Assembly (NCBI GenBank): GCA_910584285.1
Contig: CAJTYK010000001.1
Coordinates: 62,001-126,000, forward strand
Length of the DNA stretch: 64,000 nucleotides
From: an uncultured Oscillospiraceae bacterium
Lineage (GTDB): Bacteria; Bacillota; Clostridia; Oscillospirales; Oscillospiraceae
Reading direction: 5' to 3'
A model generated the notes under the pieces. It saw nothing but the letters and a program-made list of their open reading frames with translations, had not been told where the DNA came from and searched no databases. The position numbers and the translations under genes are program-made. Shown in pieces: positions 23,901 through 32,607 of this stretch (position 1 is its first letter; each line of letters opens with the position of its first letter).

Positions 23901-24908
23901 ATGGCAAATATTCTGGACCGCCTCTATGAAAAGGCCAAGCTGGACGTACAGCGGGTGGCGTTCCCCGAGGCGGACAACGAGAAAATGATGCAGGCCGCCT
24001 ATGAGTGCGGCCGGGACGGCTATATCGTCCCCATTCTGGTGGGCGACGCAGAGCAGCTCAGGGCCCTCTGTGCCCAGCGGGGCTATGACGAGAGCGTGTT
24101 CACCTTTGTGGATGTCAACGATGAGGAATACAAAAACAAGCTGATCGCGGCCTATGTGGCCCAGCCGGGCCGTATCCTGAAGGAGAAGGCCCTGGGCCGC
24201 CGGATGGCCAACCCCCTATACTTCGCCACGGTGATGCAGGCGGTGGACGAGGCGGACGTGACCTTCGCCGGCATCAACAACACCACCGGCGACGTGATTC
24301 TGGCCGGTCAGATGGTGGTAGGGCTCCAGCCCGGCATCGCCACCATTTCCAGCATCGGCCTGTGCGACATCCCAGGCTATGAGGGCAGCGAGGGCTCCCT
24401 GCTGGCCATTGGCGACAGCGCGGTGTGCACCAACCCCAACGCCGAGCAGCTGGCCTCCATCGCCATATCCGCCTGTGACACCGTCCGCTCCCTGCTGGAT
24501 TGGGAACCCCGGTGCGCCATGGTGTGCTATTCCACCCGGGGCAGCGGCCAGGGTGAGCTCATCGACAAGGTGATCGAGGCGGCCAAAATCGCCAATGAGC
24601 AGCGCCCCGACCTGGCCATTGAGGGCGAGCTCCAGCTGGACGCCGCCATCGTCCCGGCGGTAGCCGCGAAGAAGGTCAAGGAGGACAGCCGCGTGGCGGG
24701 CAAGGCCAACGTGGTGATCTGGCCTGACCTGAACGTGGGCAACGTGGCGGTGAAGCTGATCCAGCAGTTTGGCCACGCCGACGCCTACGGCCCCATGCTT
24801 CAGGGCTTCCAAAAGGTGGTGTGCGACTGCTCCCGGGGCGCGCCGGTCTCCGAGATCAAGGGCAACGTGATCATCTCCGCCGTGCGGGCAGCCGGAATGA
24901 AAAAGTGA
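23901..24908 (+). CDS. phosphate acetyl/butyryltransferase
   Basis: The 335-residue Pta-domain enzyme converts acyl-CoA plus phosphate to acyl-phosphate. It has RVAFPEADNEKMMQAA at the N-terminus, NTTGDVILAGQMVVGL, and MVCYSTRGSG with the substrate arginine. ANVVIWPDLNVGNVAVKL lies at the C-terminus. It lacks the N-terminal DRTGG regulatory domain of long Pta forms. With the butyrate kinase at 32608 it completes acyl-CoA to acid plus ATP. Chain length cannot be told; phosphotransbutyrylase is as likely as Pta. A strong terminator follows. Confidence 0.9.
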   Translation: MANILDRLYEKAKLDVQRVAFPEADNEKMMQAAYECGRDGYIVPILVGDAEQLRALCAQRGYDESVFTFVDVNDEEYKNKLIAAYVAQPGRILKEKALGRRMANPLYFATVMQAVDEADVTFAGINNTTGDVILAGQMVVGLQPGIATISSIGLCDIPGYEGSEGSLLAIGDSAVCTNPNAEQLASIAISACDTVRSLLDWEPRCAMVCYSTRGSGQGELIDKVIEAAKIANEQRPDLAIEGELQLDAAIVPAVAAKKVKEDSRVAGKANVVIWPDLNVGNVAVKLIQQFGHADAYGPMLQGFQKVVCDCSRGAPVSEIKGNVIISAVRAAGMKK

Positions 24909-24921
24909 ATCAAGCGTGACA

Positions 24922-24963
24922 AAAGCACCTCCCGCGGCTGGCTCAGCCATTGGGAGGTGCTTT
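24922..24963 (+). terminator. terminator after the phosphotransacylase gene
   Basis: A perfect 12-bp stem (24922-24933 with 24952-24963) ending in TTT. It divides the PPTase-to-Pta block from the MBL gene, allowing only partial read-through. Confidence 0.75.
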
Positions 24964-24974
24964 GGGAAGGATCT

Positions 24975-25769
24975 ATGGAATTTTCACGGAAAGAAATCGC
25001 GCCAGGCGTAGGTCAGATCGGGAATGGCCAGGGCCATTTCTGCACCCTACTCACCGGCAGCCGGGGCGCTGTTCTGTTTGACACCATGGTTGGGCTGGGC
25101 GATTTGAAGGGCTTTGTCGGCCAACTGTGCCCCGTAGAGCCCATGGTTATCGCCAGCCATGGTCACTTTGATCACATCGGAGGGGCGCGCCAGTTTTCCG
25201 CCGTATCTATGAATCCGGAGGATCTCCCGCTGCTGGAGGTGGGCCGGGGGCAGATTCCAGTGCTGGAGCGGACCCTGGGCCGGAGTCTGGACGGCATGGA
25301 GGAGAGCTTCCGGCCTGAGCGATACCGGCCGATCCATCCTGGCCAGGTGCTGGATCTGGGCGGGCTGACGGTGGAGGTGGTGGATCTGTCCGGCCATACA
25401 GCCGGGAGCATCGGCCTGCTGTGCCGGGAGCTGCGGCTGCTGCTGGCGGGGGACGCACTCTCCCCCCAGGCGTGCATTTTGTTCCCCGAAAGCCTGTCCC
25501 TGGACCACTACGCCCGGATGCTGGATCGGGCGGAGCAGCTGCCGTTTGACCGGTTTCTGTCCGCTCATTTTGATATCGCGTTCCCCAGGCACATCATCCA
25601 GAAGTTCAGACAGTGCATTCCCCTGGTTGGGAAAAAGCGGGGCATGGAGTACCAGTTCGGCCCCTTGCCTTATATCAAAGGCCGGCTCTATGTCGGTGAG
25701 CTGCGAAACCAGGAAATCGGCCAGCTCATCTGCCTGATCACCAAGCCGGATACACCGCCGTTGGAGTGA
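24975..25769 (+). CDS. metallo-beta-lactamase-fold hydrolase
   Basis: A 264-residue MBL-superfamily protein. The metal motif is ASHGHFDHIGGA (HxHxDH form with His, Asp and His ligands). The second histidine is in LSGHTAGSIGLL and the bridging aspartate in LLLAGDALSPQ. It resembles glyoxalase II/thioesterase-like members, so hydrolysis of an acyl thioester or lactone is plausible. ATG at 24975 follows GGGAAGGA. Its place between Pta and the regulator suggests a role in the same pathway, but the substrate is unknown. Confidence 0.82.
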   Translation: MEFSRKEIAPGVGQIGNGQGHFCTLLTGSRGAVLFDTMVGLGDLKGFVGQLCPVEPMVIASHGHFDHIGGARQFSAVSMNPEDLPLLEVGRGQIPVLERTLGRSLDGMEESFRPERYRPIHPGQVLDLGGLTVEVVDLSGHTAGSIGLLCRELRLLLAGDALSPQACILFPESLSLDHYARMLDRAEQLPFDRFLSAHFDIAFPRHIIQKFRQCIPLVGKKRGMEYQFGPLPYIKGRLYVGELRNQEIGQLICLITKPDTPPLE

Positions 25770-25883
25770 CTGGCTCCGCTTGCTGTCCTTTCTGGACGGA
25801 GTATCCCGCAAAGAGGGCATCTTATTATAGGAAAACAGCCGCTGGCTCTGGTCGGACGGCGGTTTAAAAAAAGGGGGGTCTTT

Positions 25884-27197
25884 ATGGCAGCGGAGATCGC
25901 ACGGGAAAAGATTGAGAGCACCAAGCAAAAGCTGTTTCACGCCCTTCAGTCAAAATATTCCCTGAAGTATTATCTGGAGCTGGTATATGACGTCATTCAT
26001 CTGGAGCTGAACCTGTGCGATACCAGCTATGGCTTTTTTGCCAGGGTGCCGAGCCCTCCTGGGGAGCACCCAGACGTGGACAGCTCCAACGGGCGGCTCT
26101 ACCTGAAATACGACATAAGCCAGAACCTGGAGCTGAACCGGCACATTGACCGCGCGCTGGAGATCTCCGGCCCCTATGTGTGCCGGGACGACCTCTTTCC
26201 CTATGACATCGTTTTCCAGCCGGTGCGGATCAACCGCGCCATGGTGGCCTATCTGTTCAGCCCGGGCCGGCCGGAGGGGTTCACCGACGTGGATCTGGAG
26301 CTCATCGACTTTCTGGCCCAGGTGCTGTCCATTGAGCTGCAAAAGAACGACAGCTTCGCGGTGGAGAGCGGCCTGAAATACGAGTATTTTCTCCAGGAGC
26401 TGATCGACGGTCATTTTTCCTCCGATGAGTTTGCCGGACAGCGCCTGCGGCAGCTGGGCCGCAAGCCCCAGCCCTACTATTATATGCTGCACTTTTCCTT
26501 CGACGATCCGGAGTCCATCCGCATTGCCAGAAGCCACTATTACGAGCTGCTGCGCAGCGCGTTCCCGGACGGCCTCGTGGGGGTGGTGCGGGGCAGGCTG
26601 TATCTGCTGCTGCCCCGCGACGCGCCCAGCCCGCTGAACAGCAGGGAACGCCAGGCCCTGCTGAAGTTCCTGACGCTGAACCGGATCCGCTGCGGCATCA
26701 GCTATTACTACACCTCCCTGGTCATGTCCCATTACGCCGCCCAGCAGGCGGTGGCCAGCGTCAGCCAACCCACTGCCAGCGAGTATATCTACAGCTATGA
26801 GCAGGAATTCCTGTACCATATCTTTTCCCAGGGGATGAGCCAGGATTGGCTCCAGTCCCAGATCTTCCCGGATCTGCGGCTTCTCCGCGCCCATGATCAG
26901 ACCTACCATACGGAATTCGTGCACACCCTGCGCACCTATATCCAATGCTCGCGCAACGCCACCAATGCCGCCGTCCAGCTCCACATCCATAAGAGCACCT
27001 TCTTCTACCGGATGAGCAAGATCGCCGATCTGCTGGGGACGGATATTTATGACGGCAGGCGGCTGTTCGCCTATGAATTCTCCTTCTACCTGATCGATTA
27101 TCTGAAACGGGGGAGTACGCCCAAGGAGGGACCGGCCGGCATAGGTCCGGCCGGCAGCGGATCCGTTCCGACGAACGTCGTAAAACCCACAGATTAA
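25884..27197 (+). CDS. PucR/CdaR-type transcriptional regulator
   Basis: A 437-residue protein with an N-terminal GAF-like sensory half and a C-terminal PucR-type helix-turn-helix (TLRTYIQCSRNATNAAVQLHIHKSTFFYRMSKI, about residues 350-385). Such regulators usually activate catabolic operons in response to a small molecule. ATG follows a GGGGGG-rich site. It stands in the middle of the catabolic locus in the same direction, with a terminator after it, so it probably controls the blocks on either side. The C-terminal tail contains a duplicated CCGGCCGGC segment at the DNA level. Confidence 0.8.
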   Translation: MAAEIAREKIESTKQKLFHALQSKYSLKYYLELVYDVIHLELNLCDTSYGFFARVPSPPGEHPDVDSSNGRLYLKYDISQNLELNRHIDRALEISGPYVCRDDLFPYDIVFQPVRINRAMVAYLFSPGRPEGFTDVDLELIDFLAQVLSIELQKNDSFAVESGLKYEYFLQELIDGHFSSDEFAGQRLRQLGRKPQPYYYMLHFSFDDPESIRIARSHYYELLRSAFPDGLVGVVRGRLYLLLPRDAPSPLNSRERQALLKFLTLNRIRCGISYYYTSLVMSHYAAQQAVASVSQPTASEYIYSYEQEFLYHIFSQGMSQDWLQSQIFPDLRLLRAHDQTYHTEFVHTLRTYIQCSRNATNAAVQLHIHKSTFFYRMSKIADLLGTDIYDGRRLFAYEFSFYLIDYLKRGSTPKEGPAGIGPAGSGSVPTNVVKPTD

Positions 27198-27213
27198 ATT
27201 GATAAAGTTTTGA

Positions 27214-27247
27214 CAGCCATCGGATGACGAATCCGGTGGCTGCTTTT
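27214..27247 (+). terminator. terminator after the PucR-like gene
   Basis: CAGCCATCGG pairs with CCGGTGGCTG (one wobble) around a 9-base loop, followed by CTTTTAT. Confidence 0.8.
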
Positions 27248-27417
27248 ATAATAAAGAATGATGCACAAAACAGGCCCGCTTTCCTTCCGTATTTTATGGA
27301 AAACTCACATGGAACGGTGGCCGGCCTGTTCATCAGGCGATTCGGGATCATTCTGTGCAAGGGACGAACATCACAGCGCACGCGGCAGGGCCGTACAACA
27401 GATTAGGAGGAAAAAAC

Positions 27418-28368
27418 ATGGCATTTAAAGTAATGGGAATGACCGCAGGCCGGAAGGACAGCAACAGTGAGATTTTGCTGAAGGAGGCCCTCTATGCCTG
27501 CCAGGAATTGGGGGCGGAGGTTACCTTCGTCAACCTGCGGGACTACAGCATCGAGGACTGCACCGGCTGCACCTTCTGCACCCAGGGGATGTTCATGAAG
27601 GGCGAAAACGTGGGGTGCGTGCTGAAGGAGAAGGACGACAAGGAAAAGCTGATGCAGGCCCTGTTCGAGCAGGACGCCGTCATTTTCTCCGCGCCTACTT
27701 ACGATCTCCAGGTCTCCGCCAACTTCACCCGGTTCATGCAGCGCTCCCTGGCCTATGAGACCGCCTTCCTGGAGAAGATCGGCGCCATCAAGATCCGCCA
27801 CCGCGTGGCCGGGCTGATCGCCACCGGCGGCTCCACCCGGGCCTGGATGTCCATGGCGCTGGAAACCATGCAGGCCGGTATGTTCACCTGCGACTTCAAC
27901 GTGGTGGATATGCTGCTGGCCACCCGCGTTCCCGCCAAGGGCCATGTGCTCACCCGCCCCGACCACCTGGAGCGGGCCCACAAGCTGGGCCAGAACATCA
28001 TGGCTTCCCTGGCCAAGGATCCCAAGGATCGGGGCTGGGAGGGCGACCCGGATATGGGCTGGTGCCCCCACTGCCATTCCAACGCCCTGGTGCTGGGCGA
28101 GCCCCAGTGGGACGGCATCCACTTTAAGGTGGAGTGCCAGGTGTGCGGCTGCGGCGGCGACCTGGAGAAGGGCGAGGACGGCAGGTGGAAGTTCGTCATC
28201 GACCCGGAGATCGGCTACTGCCGTGACCGCACCACCGTGGAGGGCCGGGGCCACCATCTGGAGGAGATCGGCGCCACTGAGGGCGGCTTCTACCGCGACC
28301 CAAAGAACATGGAGATCGTGAAGGAAAAGATGGGCCGCTACAAGGAAATGAAGTTCAAAACCGTGTAA
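27418..28368 (+). CDS. flavodoxin-family (NADPH-dependent FMN) reductase with C-terminal zinc-ribbon-like domain
   Basis: A 316-residue protein. The N-terminal flavodoxin-like fold has MGMTAGRKDSNSEILL for FMN phosphate, CTGCTFC near residue 48, and IFSAPTYDLQVSANFTRFM. A C-terminal Cys-rich segment (CPHCHSN...CQVCGCGG, about residues 215-250) looks like a zinc ribbon. The family reduces quinones, enones or aromatic compounds, or supplies FMN hydride. ATG follows AGGAGG. It is the first gene of a compact block with the FAD protein and two FeS proteins, so it probably takes part in reducing the locus's substrate. Confidence 0.82.
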   Translation: MAFKVMGMTAGRKDSNSEILLKEALYACQELGAEVTFVNLRDYSIEDCTGCTFCTQGMFMKGENVGCVLKEKDDKEKLMQALFEQDAVIFSAPTYDLQVSANFTRFMQRSLAYETAFLEKIGAIKIRHRVAGLIATGGSTRAWMSMALETMQAGMFTCDFNVVDMLLATRVPAKGHVLTRPDHLERAHKLGQNIMASLAKDPKDRGWEGDPDMGWCPHCHSNALVLGEPQWDGIHFKVECQVCGCGGDLEKGEDGRWKFVIDPEIGYCRDRTTVEGRGHHLEEIGATEGGFYRDPKNMEIVKEKMGRYKEMKFKTV

Positions 28369-28405
28369 TTTCCATCATTCTATATTAGGTAAAGGAGTTA
28401 TTAAC

Positions 28406-29887
28406 ATGAAAAAAATGGAAGCTGATGTCATCATCGTAGCCGGCGGCCTGTCCGGCCTTGCCGCCGCCTGCGCCGCGGGCGAGGGCGGCGCCAAGACCCT
28501 GGTATTCGAAAAGGCCAACACCACCGGCGGCGCGGCCAACATGGCCATGGGCCCCCTGGGCGTAGGCTCCCGGATGCAGCGCGAGTCCATGGTGGCCATC
28601 ACCCCGGGCGAGGCCTTCCGCAAGCATATGTTCTTCACCCACTACAAGGTGGATGCCCGCCTGGTGCGGGACTTCTACTTCAAGTCCGGCGACACCATCG
28701 ACTGGCTGGAGGACATGGGCGTGGAGTTCGCCGGCGTGCAGCGGGCCTTCTCCGCCCCCGAGGCCACCCGCGCCTACTCCGAGGGTGAGTTCACCTGGCA
28801 CGTGGTGAAGCCAGAGGGCGGCGGCATCCCCGGCCCCCGCGCCGCCACCGCCATGGTGAAGAAAATGACCGAGTACGCCAGAGAGCAGGGCGTGGAGTTC
28901 TGCCTGGAGACTCCGGTGAAGAAGTTGATCAAGGAGGACGGCGCCGTGGTGGGCGTCATCGCCGTGGACGCCCAGGGCGAGGAGATCGAGGCCCGGGCTC
29001 CCAGCGTCATCATCGCCACCGGCGGCTTCGGCGCCAACCCCGAGATGATCAAGGAATACTGCGGCTTCGAGTACGGCAAGACCATTAACAACTTCGCCGT
29101 CCCCGGCATGGTGGGCGACGGCATGAAGATGGCCTGGGAGGTCGGCGCGGCCAAGACCCCCATCATCATGGAGATCATGTACCAGCTGCCCGACAATATG
29201 AACCACTTCTATATCGAGGGCGCTTTCCGCCAGCCCTGCCTGTGGGTCAACCGCAACGGCCAGCGCTTCATGCCCGAGGATCAGATCGCAAACACCACCT
29301 TTACCGGCAACGCCCTGGCCACCCAGCCCGGCAAGATCGGCTTCGCCATCTTTGACGCCAAGCTGCTCAAGCGCTATAAGAAGAAGGGGCCGGACATCGT
29401 CTCCCACGTCCATCCCCACGACCTGTACGACCACTTCGAGGAGCAGTGGGAGCGAGATCTGGCCGCCGGCTACGAGCCCATCTGCCAGGCGGACACCATC
29501 GAGGAACTGGCGGAGAAGGCCGGCATCGACGTGGAGGGCCTGAAGGCCCAGATCGAGGAGTACAACGAGATGTGCGAGACGGGCTTTGATGAGGTGTTCG
29601 AGAAGGATCGCCACTATATGGAGCCCATCGCCAAGGCCCCCTTCTACTGCTGCCGCCAGACCGTGGGCGCCTACGGCTCCCTGGGCGGCATCAAGATCAA
29701 CCACAAGATGGAGGTGCTGGACGAGGAGGCCCATGTGATCCCCGGCCTGTACGCCGTGGGCACCGACGCCTGCTCCATCTACGGCGATACTTATCCGTTC
29801 ACCCTGCCCGGCAACACCATGGGCTTCTGTGTCAATTCCGGCCGCATCGCCGGCGAGAACGCCGCCGCCAAGGTTTCGGAGTTCTAA
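28406..29887 (+). CDS. fumarate-reductase/succinate-dehydrogenase-like FAD-binding protein
   Basis: A 493-residue flavoprotein of the FrdA/flavocytochrome-c/UrdA superfamily. The FAD motif is IIVAGGLSGLAAACAAGEGG, GGFGANPEM is in the middle, and the C-terminal FAD contact is in YAVGTDACSIYGDTYPFTLPG. It is cytoplasmic: there is no signal peptide, flavin-transfer motif or haem site. Relatives reduce the C=C of alpha,beta-unsaturated acids or act on ketosteroid-like rings. ATG follows AAAGGAG. Electrons are probably delivered by the downstream FeS proteins. The substrate is unknown. Confidence 0.82.
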   Translation: MKKMEADVIIVAGGLSGLAAACAAGEGGAKTLVFEKANTTGGAANMAMGPLGVGSRMQRESMVAITPGEAFRKHMFFTHYKVDARLVRDFYFKSGDTIDWLEDMGVEFAGVQRAFSAPEATRAYSEGEFTWHVVKPEGGGIPGPRAATAMVKKMTEYAREQGVEFCLETPVKKLIKEDGAVVGVIAVDAQGEEIEARAPSVIIATGGFGANPEMIKEYCGFEYGKTINNFAVPGMVGDGMKMAWEVGAAKTPIIMEIMYQLPDNMNHFYIEGAFRQPCLWVNRNGQRFMPEDQIANTTFTGNALATQPGKIGFAIFDAKLLKRYKKKGPDIVSHVHPHDLYDHFEEQWERDLAAGYEPICQADTIEELAEKAGIDVEGLKAQIEEYNEMCETGFDEVFEKDRHYMEPIAKAPFYCCRQTVGAYGSLGGIKINHKMEVLDEEAHVIPGLYAVGTDACSIYGDTYPFTLPGNTMGFCVNSGRIAGENAAAKVSEF

Positions 29888-29899
29888 GAGGAAATTCGT

Positions 29900-32014
29900 A
29901 TGATTAACCTGACAATCGACGGCCAGGCGGTTCAAGCCCGGGAAGGCCAGTCGGTGCTCCATGCGGCGCTGGATGGGGGGATCTACATCCCCCATCTGTG
30001 CGACCACCCAGACCTGGAGGCCAAGGGCGGCTGCCGCCTGTGCAGTGTCACGGTGAACGGCGGCGAGATCCCCGTCCCCGCCTGCACCACCATCGTGGAG
30101 GAGGGCATGGTGGTGGACAGCCGCAGCGAAGCCGCTGAGGCGGTGCGCCGCACCTCCATGGAGTTGATGCTGGCCACCCACCCCGCCGACTGCACCGGCT
30201 GCCCCAAGTACGGCAAGTGTGAGCTACAGAGCATCTATCAGTACATGGGGGTCAACGGCCAGGACTGGCGGCAGAAATCCCGCCCCGTCCCCACCGACGA
30301 GAAGAACCCCCTGATCTCCCACCTGTTCACCCGCTGCGTCCGGTGCGGGCGCTGCATCCGCGCCTGCCAGGACAAGCGGGGGGTCAAGGTGCTGGACTAC
30401 ATCCGCGACAGCAGCGGCGTCCACGCGGGCGTGCCCGAGGGCAAGAGTCTGGCGGACGCGGGCTGCCGCTTCTGCGGGGCGTGCATCGAGGTGTGCCCCA
30501 CCGGCTCCATCATGGACGCGGTGGGCATTCTGGGCAAGTACCAGTCCTACGCGGACGACGTGGTGCCCTGCCGGGCGGAGTGCCCCGCCCACATCGACAT
30601 ACCCGCTTACATCCGGGCCGTCCGGGAGGGCCGGCCTGGGGACGCCCACGCCATCATCCGGGAAAAGGTACCCTTCCCCCTGGTGCTGGGCCACATCTGC
30701 AACCACCTGTGCGAGACGGGCTGCAAGCGCACCGAGCTGAACGACCCCATGGGCATCCGGAACCTGAAGCGCTTTGCCGTGGAGCACGATGCCGAGCAGG
30801 CGTGGAAGTCCAGGGGCTTCCAGAAGCCCCGCACCGGCAAGCGGGTGGCCGTCATCGGCTCCGGCCCCTGCGGGCTGACCGCTGCCTATTACCTCAACAA
30901 GCTGGGCCATGATGTCACCGTGCTGGAGAAGCGGCCCCAGCTGGGCGGCCCCATGACCAGCGGCATCCCCGGCTACCGTTTGCCCCTGGAGGGGGTCCTG
31001 GAGGAGATCCGGTACATCACCGACAGCGGCGTGAAATACGAGGTCAACCGGGAGGTAGATAACGCCGCCGCCCTGCGGGCCGACTATGACGCGGTGCTGG
31101 TGGCGGTGGGCGTGTCCAAGGGCCGCAAGCTGCCCCTGCCAGGGGCGGAGCTGCCCCAGGTACACACCGCCATGGACGTGCTGGCGGACAGCCGGGCCGA
31201 GGCGGATCTGTCTTACCTGGGCCAGACCGTGTGCGTCATCGGCGCGGGCTCCGTGGGCTATGACGTGGCCCGCTCCCTGGTGCGCCGCGGCATGACGGTG
31301 AATCTGGCCTGCATTGAGCAGGCGGACAAGATCCTGGCGGACAAGGACGACCAGGAGGAGGGCGCCCAGGAGGGCGTGAACCTGTTCCCGGGCCGCTCCT
31401 TCGAGGAGATCGAGGGCGCGGACGGCAAGGTCACCGGCCTGCGGGTGCACACGGTGCTGTCCTCCACCTACGACCGGGCCACCGGCAAGGTCACCGAGGT
31501 GGCGGAGGAGGGAAGCCAAATGGTGATCCCCTGCGACAGCGTGGTGTTTGCCACCGGCCAGTATACCGGCTTGCAGGACTATGAGAATTTCGGCATCGAG
31601 TTGAACGGGCGGGGCTACCCCGTGATGGACGGCTTCAAGACCTCCGAGGACGGCATCTTCGCCGCTGGAGACGCCATCACCGGCATCAGCTTTGTCATCA
31701 AGGCCATCCAGCAGGGCCGCGAGGTGACGGCGGAAATCGACCGCTATTTGGGAGGCGACGGCCAGATCGACGAGACCCTGGTGGAGCGCACCGCGAATCC
31801 CCACATCGGTCAGGCGGAGGGCTTCGCCGCCCTGCCCCGGGTGGAGCAGGAGCTGCGGGACGCCTCGGAGCGCGCCGCCGACAACGTGGACGTGTACCAT
31901 ACCTACACCTGCGAGCAGGCCCAGTGCGAGTCCGACCGCTGCTTACAGTGCGATCTGCGCCTGCAATTCCAGCGGGTGAAGCTGTGGAATGAATACGGAG
32001 GTGACAACGGATGA
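29900..32014 (+). CDS. multi-FeS NAD(P)H oxidoreductase (HydA/NuoG-like ferredoxin domains fused to GltD-like flavodomain)
   Basis: A 704-residue fusion. Residues 1-75 form a [2Fe-2S] ferredoxin (Cys34, 45, 48, 62). A His-Cys3 cluster follows in THPADCTGCPKYGKC, then two [4Fe-4S] sites (CVRCGRCIRAC, CRFCGACIEVCP). After that comes a GltD-type module with a Cys-rich linker (CNHLCETGCKR), FAD motif VAVIGSGPCGLTAAYYL and NAD(P) motif VCVIGAGSVGYDVARSL. The tail CEQAQCESDRCLQC could bind one more cluster. The layout suits NAD(P)H oxidation with electrons sent to ferredoxin-like partners, possibly bifurcating. It overlaps the next gene by ATGA. Confidence 0.88.
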   Translation: MINLTIDGQAVQAREGQSVLHAALDGGIYIPHLCDHPDLEAKGGCRLCSVTVNGGEIPVPACTTIVEEGMVVDSRSEAAEAVRRTSMELMLATHPADCTGCPKYGKCELQSIYQYMGVNGQDWRQKSRPVPTDEKNPLISHLFTRCVRCGRCIRACQDKRGVKVLDYIRDSSGVHAGVPEGKSLADAGCRFCGACIEVCPTGSIMDAVGILGKYQSYADDVVPCRAECPAHIDIPAYIRAVREGRPGDAHAIIREKVPFPLVLGHICNHLCETGCKRTELNDPMGIRNLKRFAVEHDAEQAWKSRGFQKPRTGKRVAVIGSGPCGLTAAYYLNKLGHDVTVLEKRPQLGGPMTSGIPGYRLPLEGVLEEIRYITDSGVKYEVNREVDNAAALRADYDAVLVAVGVSKGRKLPLPGAELPQVHTAMDVLADSRAEADLSYLGQTVCVIGAGSVGYDVARSLVRRGMTVNLACIEQADKILADKDDQEEGAQEGVNLFPGRSFEEIEGADGKVTGLRVHTVLSSTYDRATGKVTEVAEEGSQMVIPCDSVVFATGQYTGLQDYENFGIELNGRGYPVMDGFKTSEDGIFAAGDAITGISFVIKAIQQGREVTAEIDRYLGGDGQIDETLVERTANPHIGQAEGFAALPRVEQELRDASERAADNVDVYHTYTCEQAQCESDRCLQCDLRLQFQRVKLWNEYGGDNG

Positions 32015-32577
32015 ACGACAAGCTGTTGAAGCTCTCCGAGACACAGTGCCCGGTGGACGAGCTGCTGCGCTATGTGAGGGGCCACAGGTGCCTGGACTGC
32101 GGCAAGTGCGTGTTTGGCTACGAGGGCGCGGCCCAGCTTGATCTGACGCTGACCGACATCACCATGAAAAAGTCCCGCTCCACCGACCTGGCCCAACTCA
32201 CCAAGGTGTGCCGGTACATGAGGGAGCAGTCCCTATGCGAGGATGGCGTGGAGCTGGGTGATACCGCCCTGGCGGTGTTCGAGCACTACAGCGATGAATT
32301 TGCCGCCCATGTGGCCAAGAAGGGCTGCAAGGCCGGGGTGTGCAAGGGCTTTGTCACCTACCACATCCTGGCGGATCGCTGCATCGGCTGCGGCGACTGC
32401 ATGGACGAGTGCGAGGACGACGCCATCCTGGGCAAGAAAAAGTTTATCCACGTCATCGATCAGGACGAGTGCACCCAGTGCGGCAAATGCCTGTCCGCCT
32501 GTGAGGAGGACGCCATTGTCAAGGCCGGGACGGTCAAGCCCCGCTGCCCGGCAAAGCCCATCCCCTGCAAACGGTAA
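32011..32577 (+). CDS. NuoF C-terminal-like 4Fe-4S protein with ferredoxin tail
   Basis: A 188-residue protein. The first half (CLDCGKCVFGYEG ... SLCEDGVELGDTALAVFEHYSDEFAAHV) reads like the SLBB-distal 4Fe-4S domain of NuoF/HndC without its FMN/NADH domain. The second half is a 2x[4Fe-4S] ferredoxin (CIGCGDCMDEC, CTQCGKCLSAC) joined by CKAGVCKGFVTYHI, as in HndC. Hence it looks like an HndC/NuoF remnant turned into a pure electron carrier. Coupled by ATGA overlap to the GltD-fused protein, it probably forms one complex with it and passes electrons to the FAD reductase at 28406. Confidence 0.82.
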   Translation: MNDKLLKLSETQCPVDELLRYVRGHRCLDCGKCVFGYEGAAQLDLTLTDITMKKSRSTDLAQLTKVCRYMREQSLCEDGVELGDTALAVFEHYSDEFAAHVAKKGCKAGVCKGFVTYHILADRCIGCGDCMDECEDDAILGKKKFIHVIDQDECTQCGKCLSACEEDAIVKAGTVKPRCPAKPIPCKR

Positions 32578-32607
32578 ACCGAAACTTAGGAGGCTGAAGG
32601 AACGGTT

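Noticed and set aside
27120..27165. CCGGCCGGC repeats as a terminator of the PucR-like gene
   Set aside because: They lie inside the coding sequence and lack a U-run; the hairpin at 27214-27247 is the better terminator.
28385..30181. 598-codon antisense frame opposite the FAD protein and the start of the multi-FeS protein
   Set aside because: High GC content leaves long open antisense frames. The composition (Gly/His/Leu-rich), lack of motifs and clear genes on the plus strand show it is a shadow; the same applies to other long antisense frames (for example 17268-19169, 47334-49475, 55196-57244).
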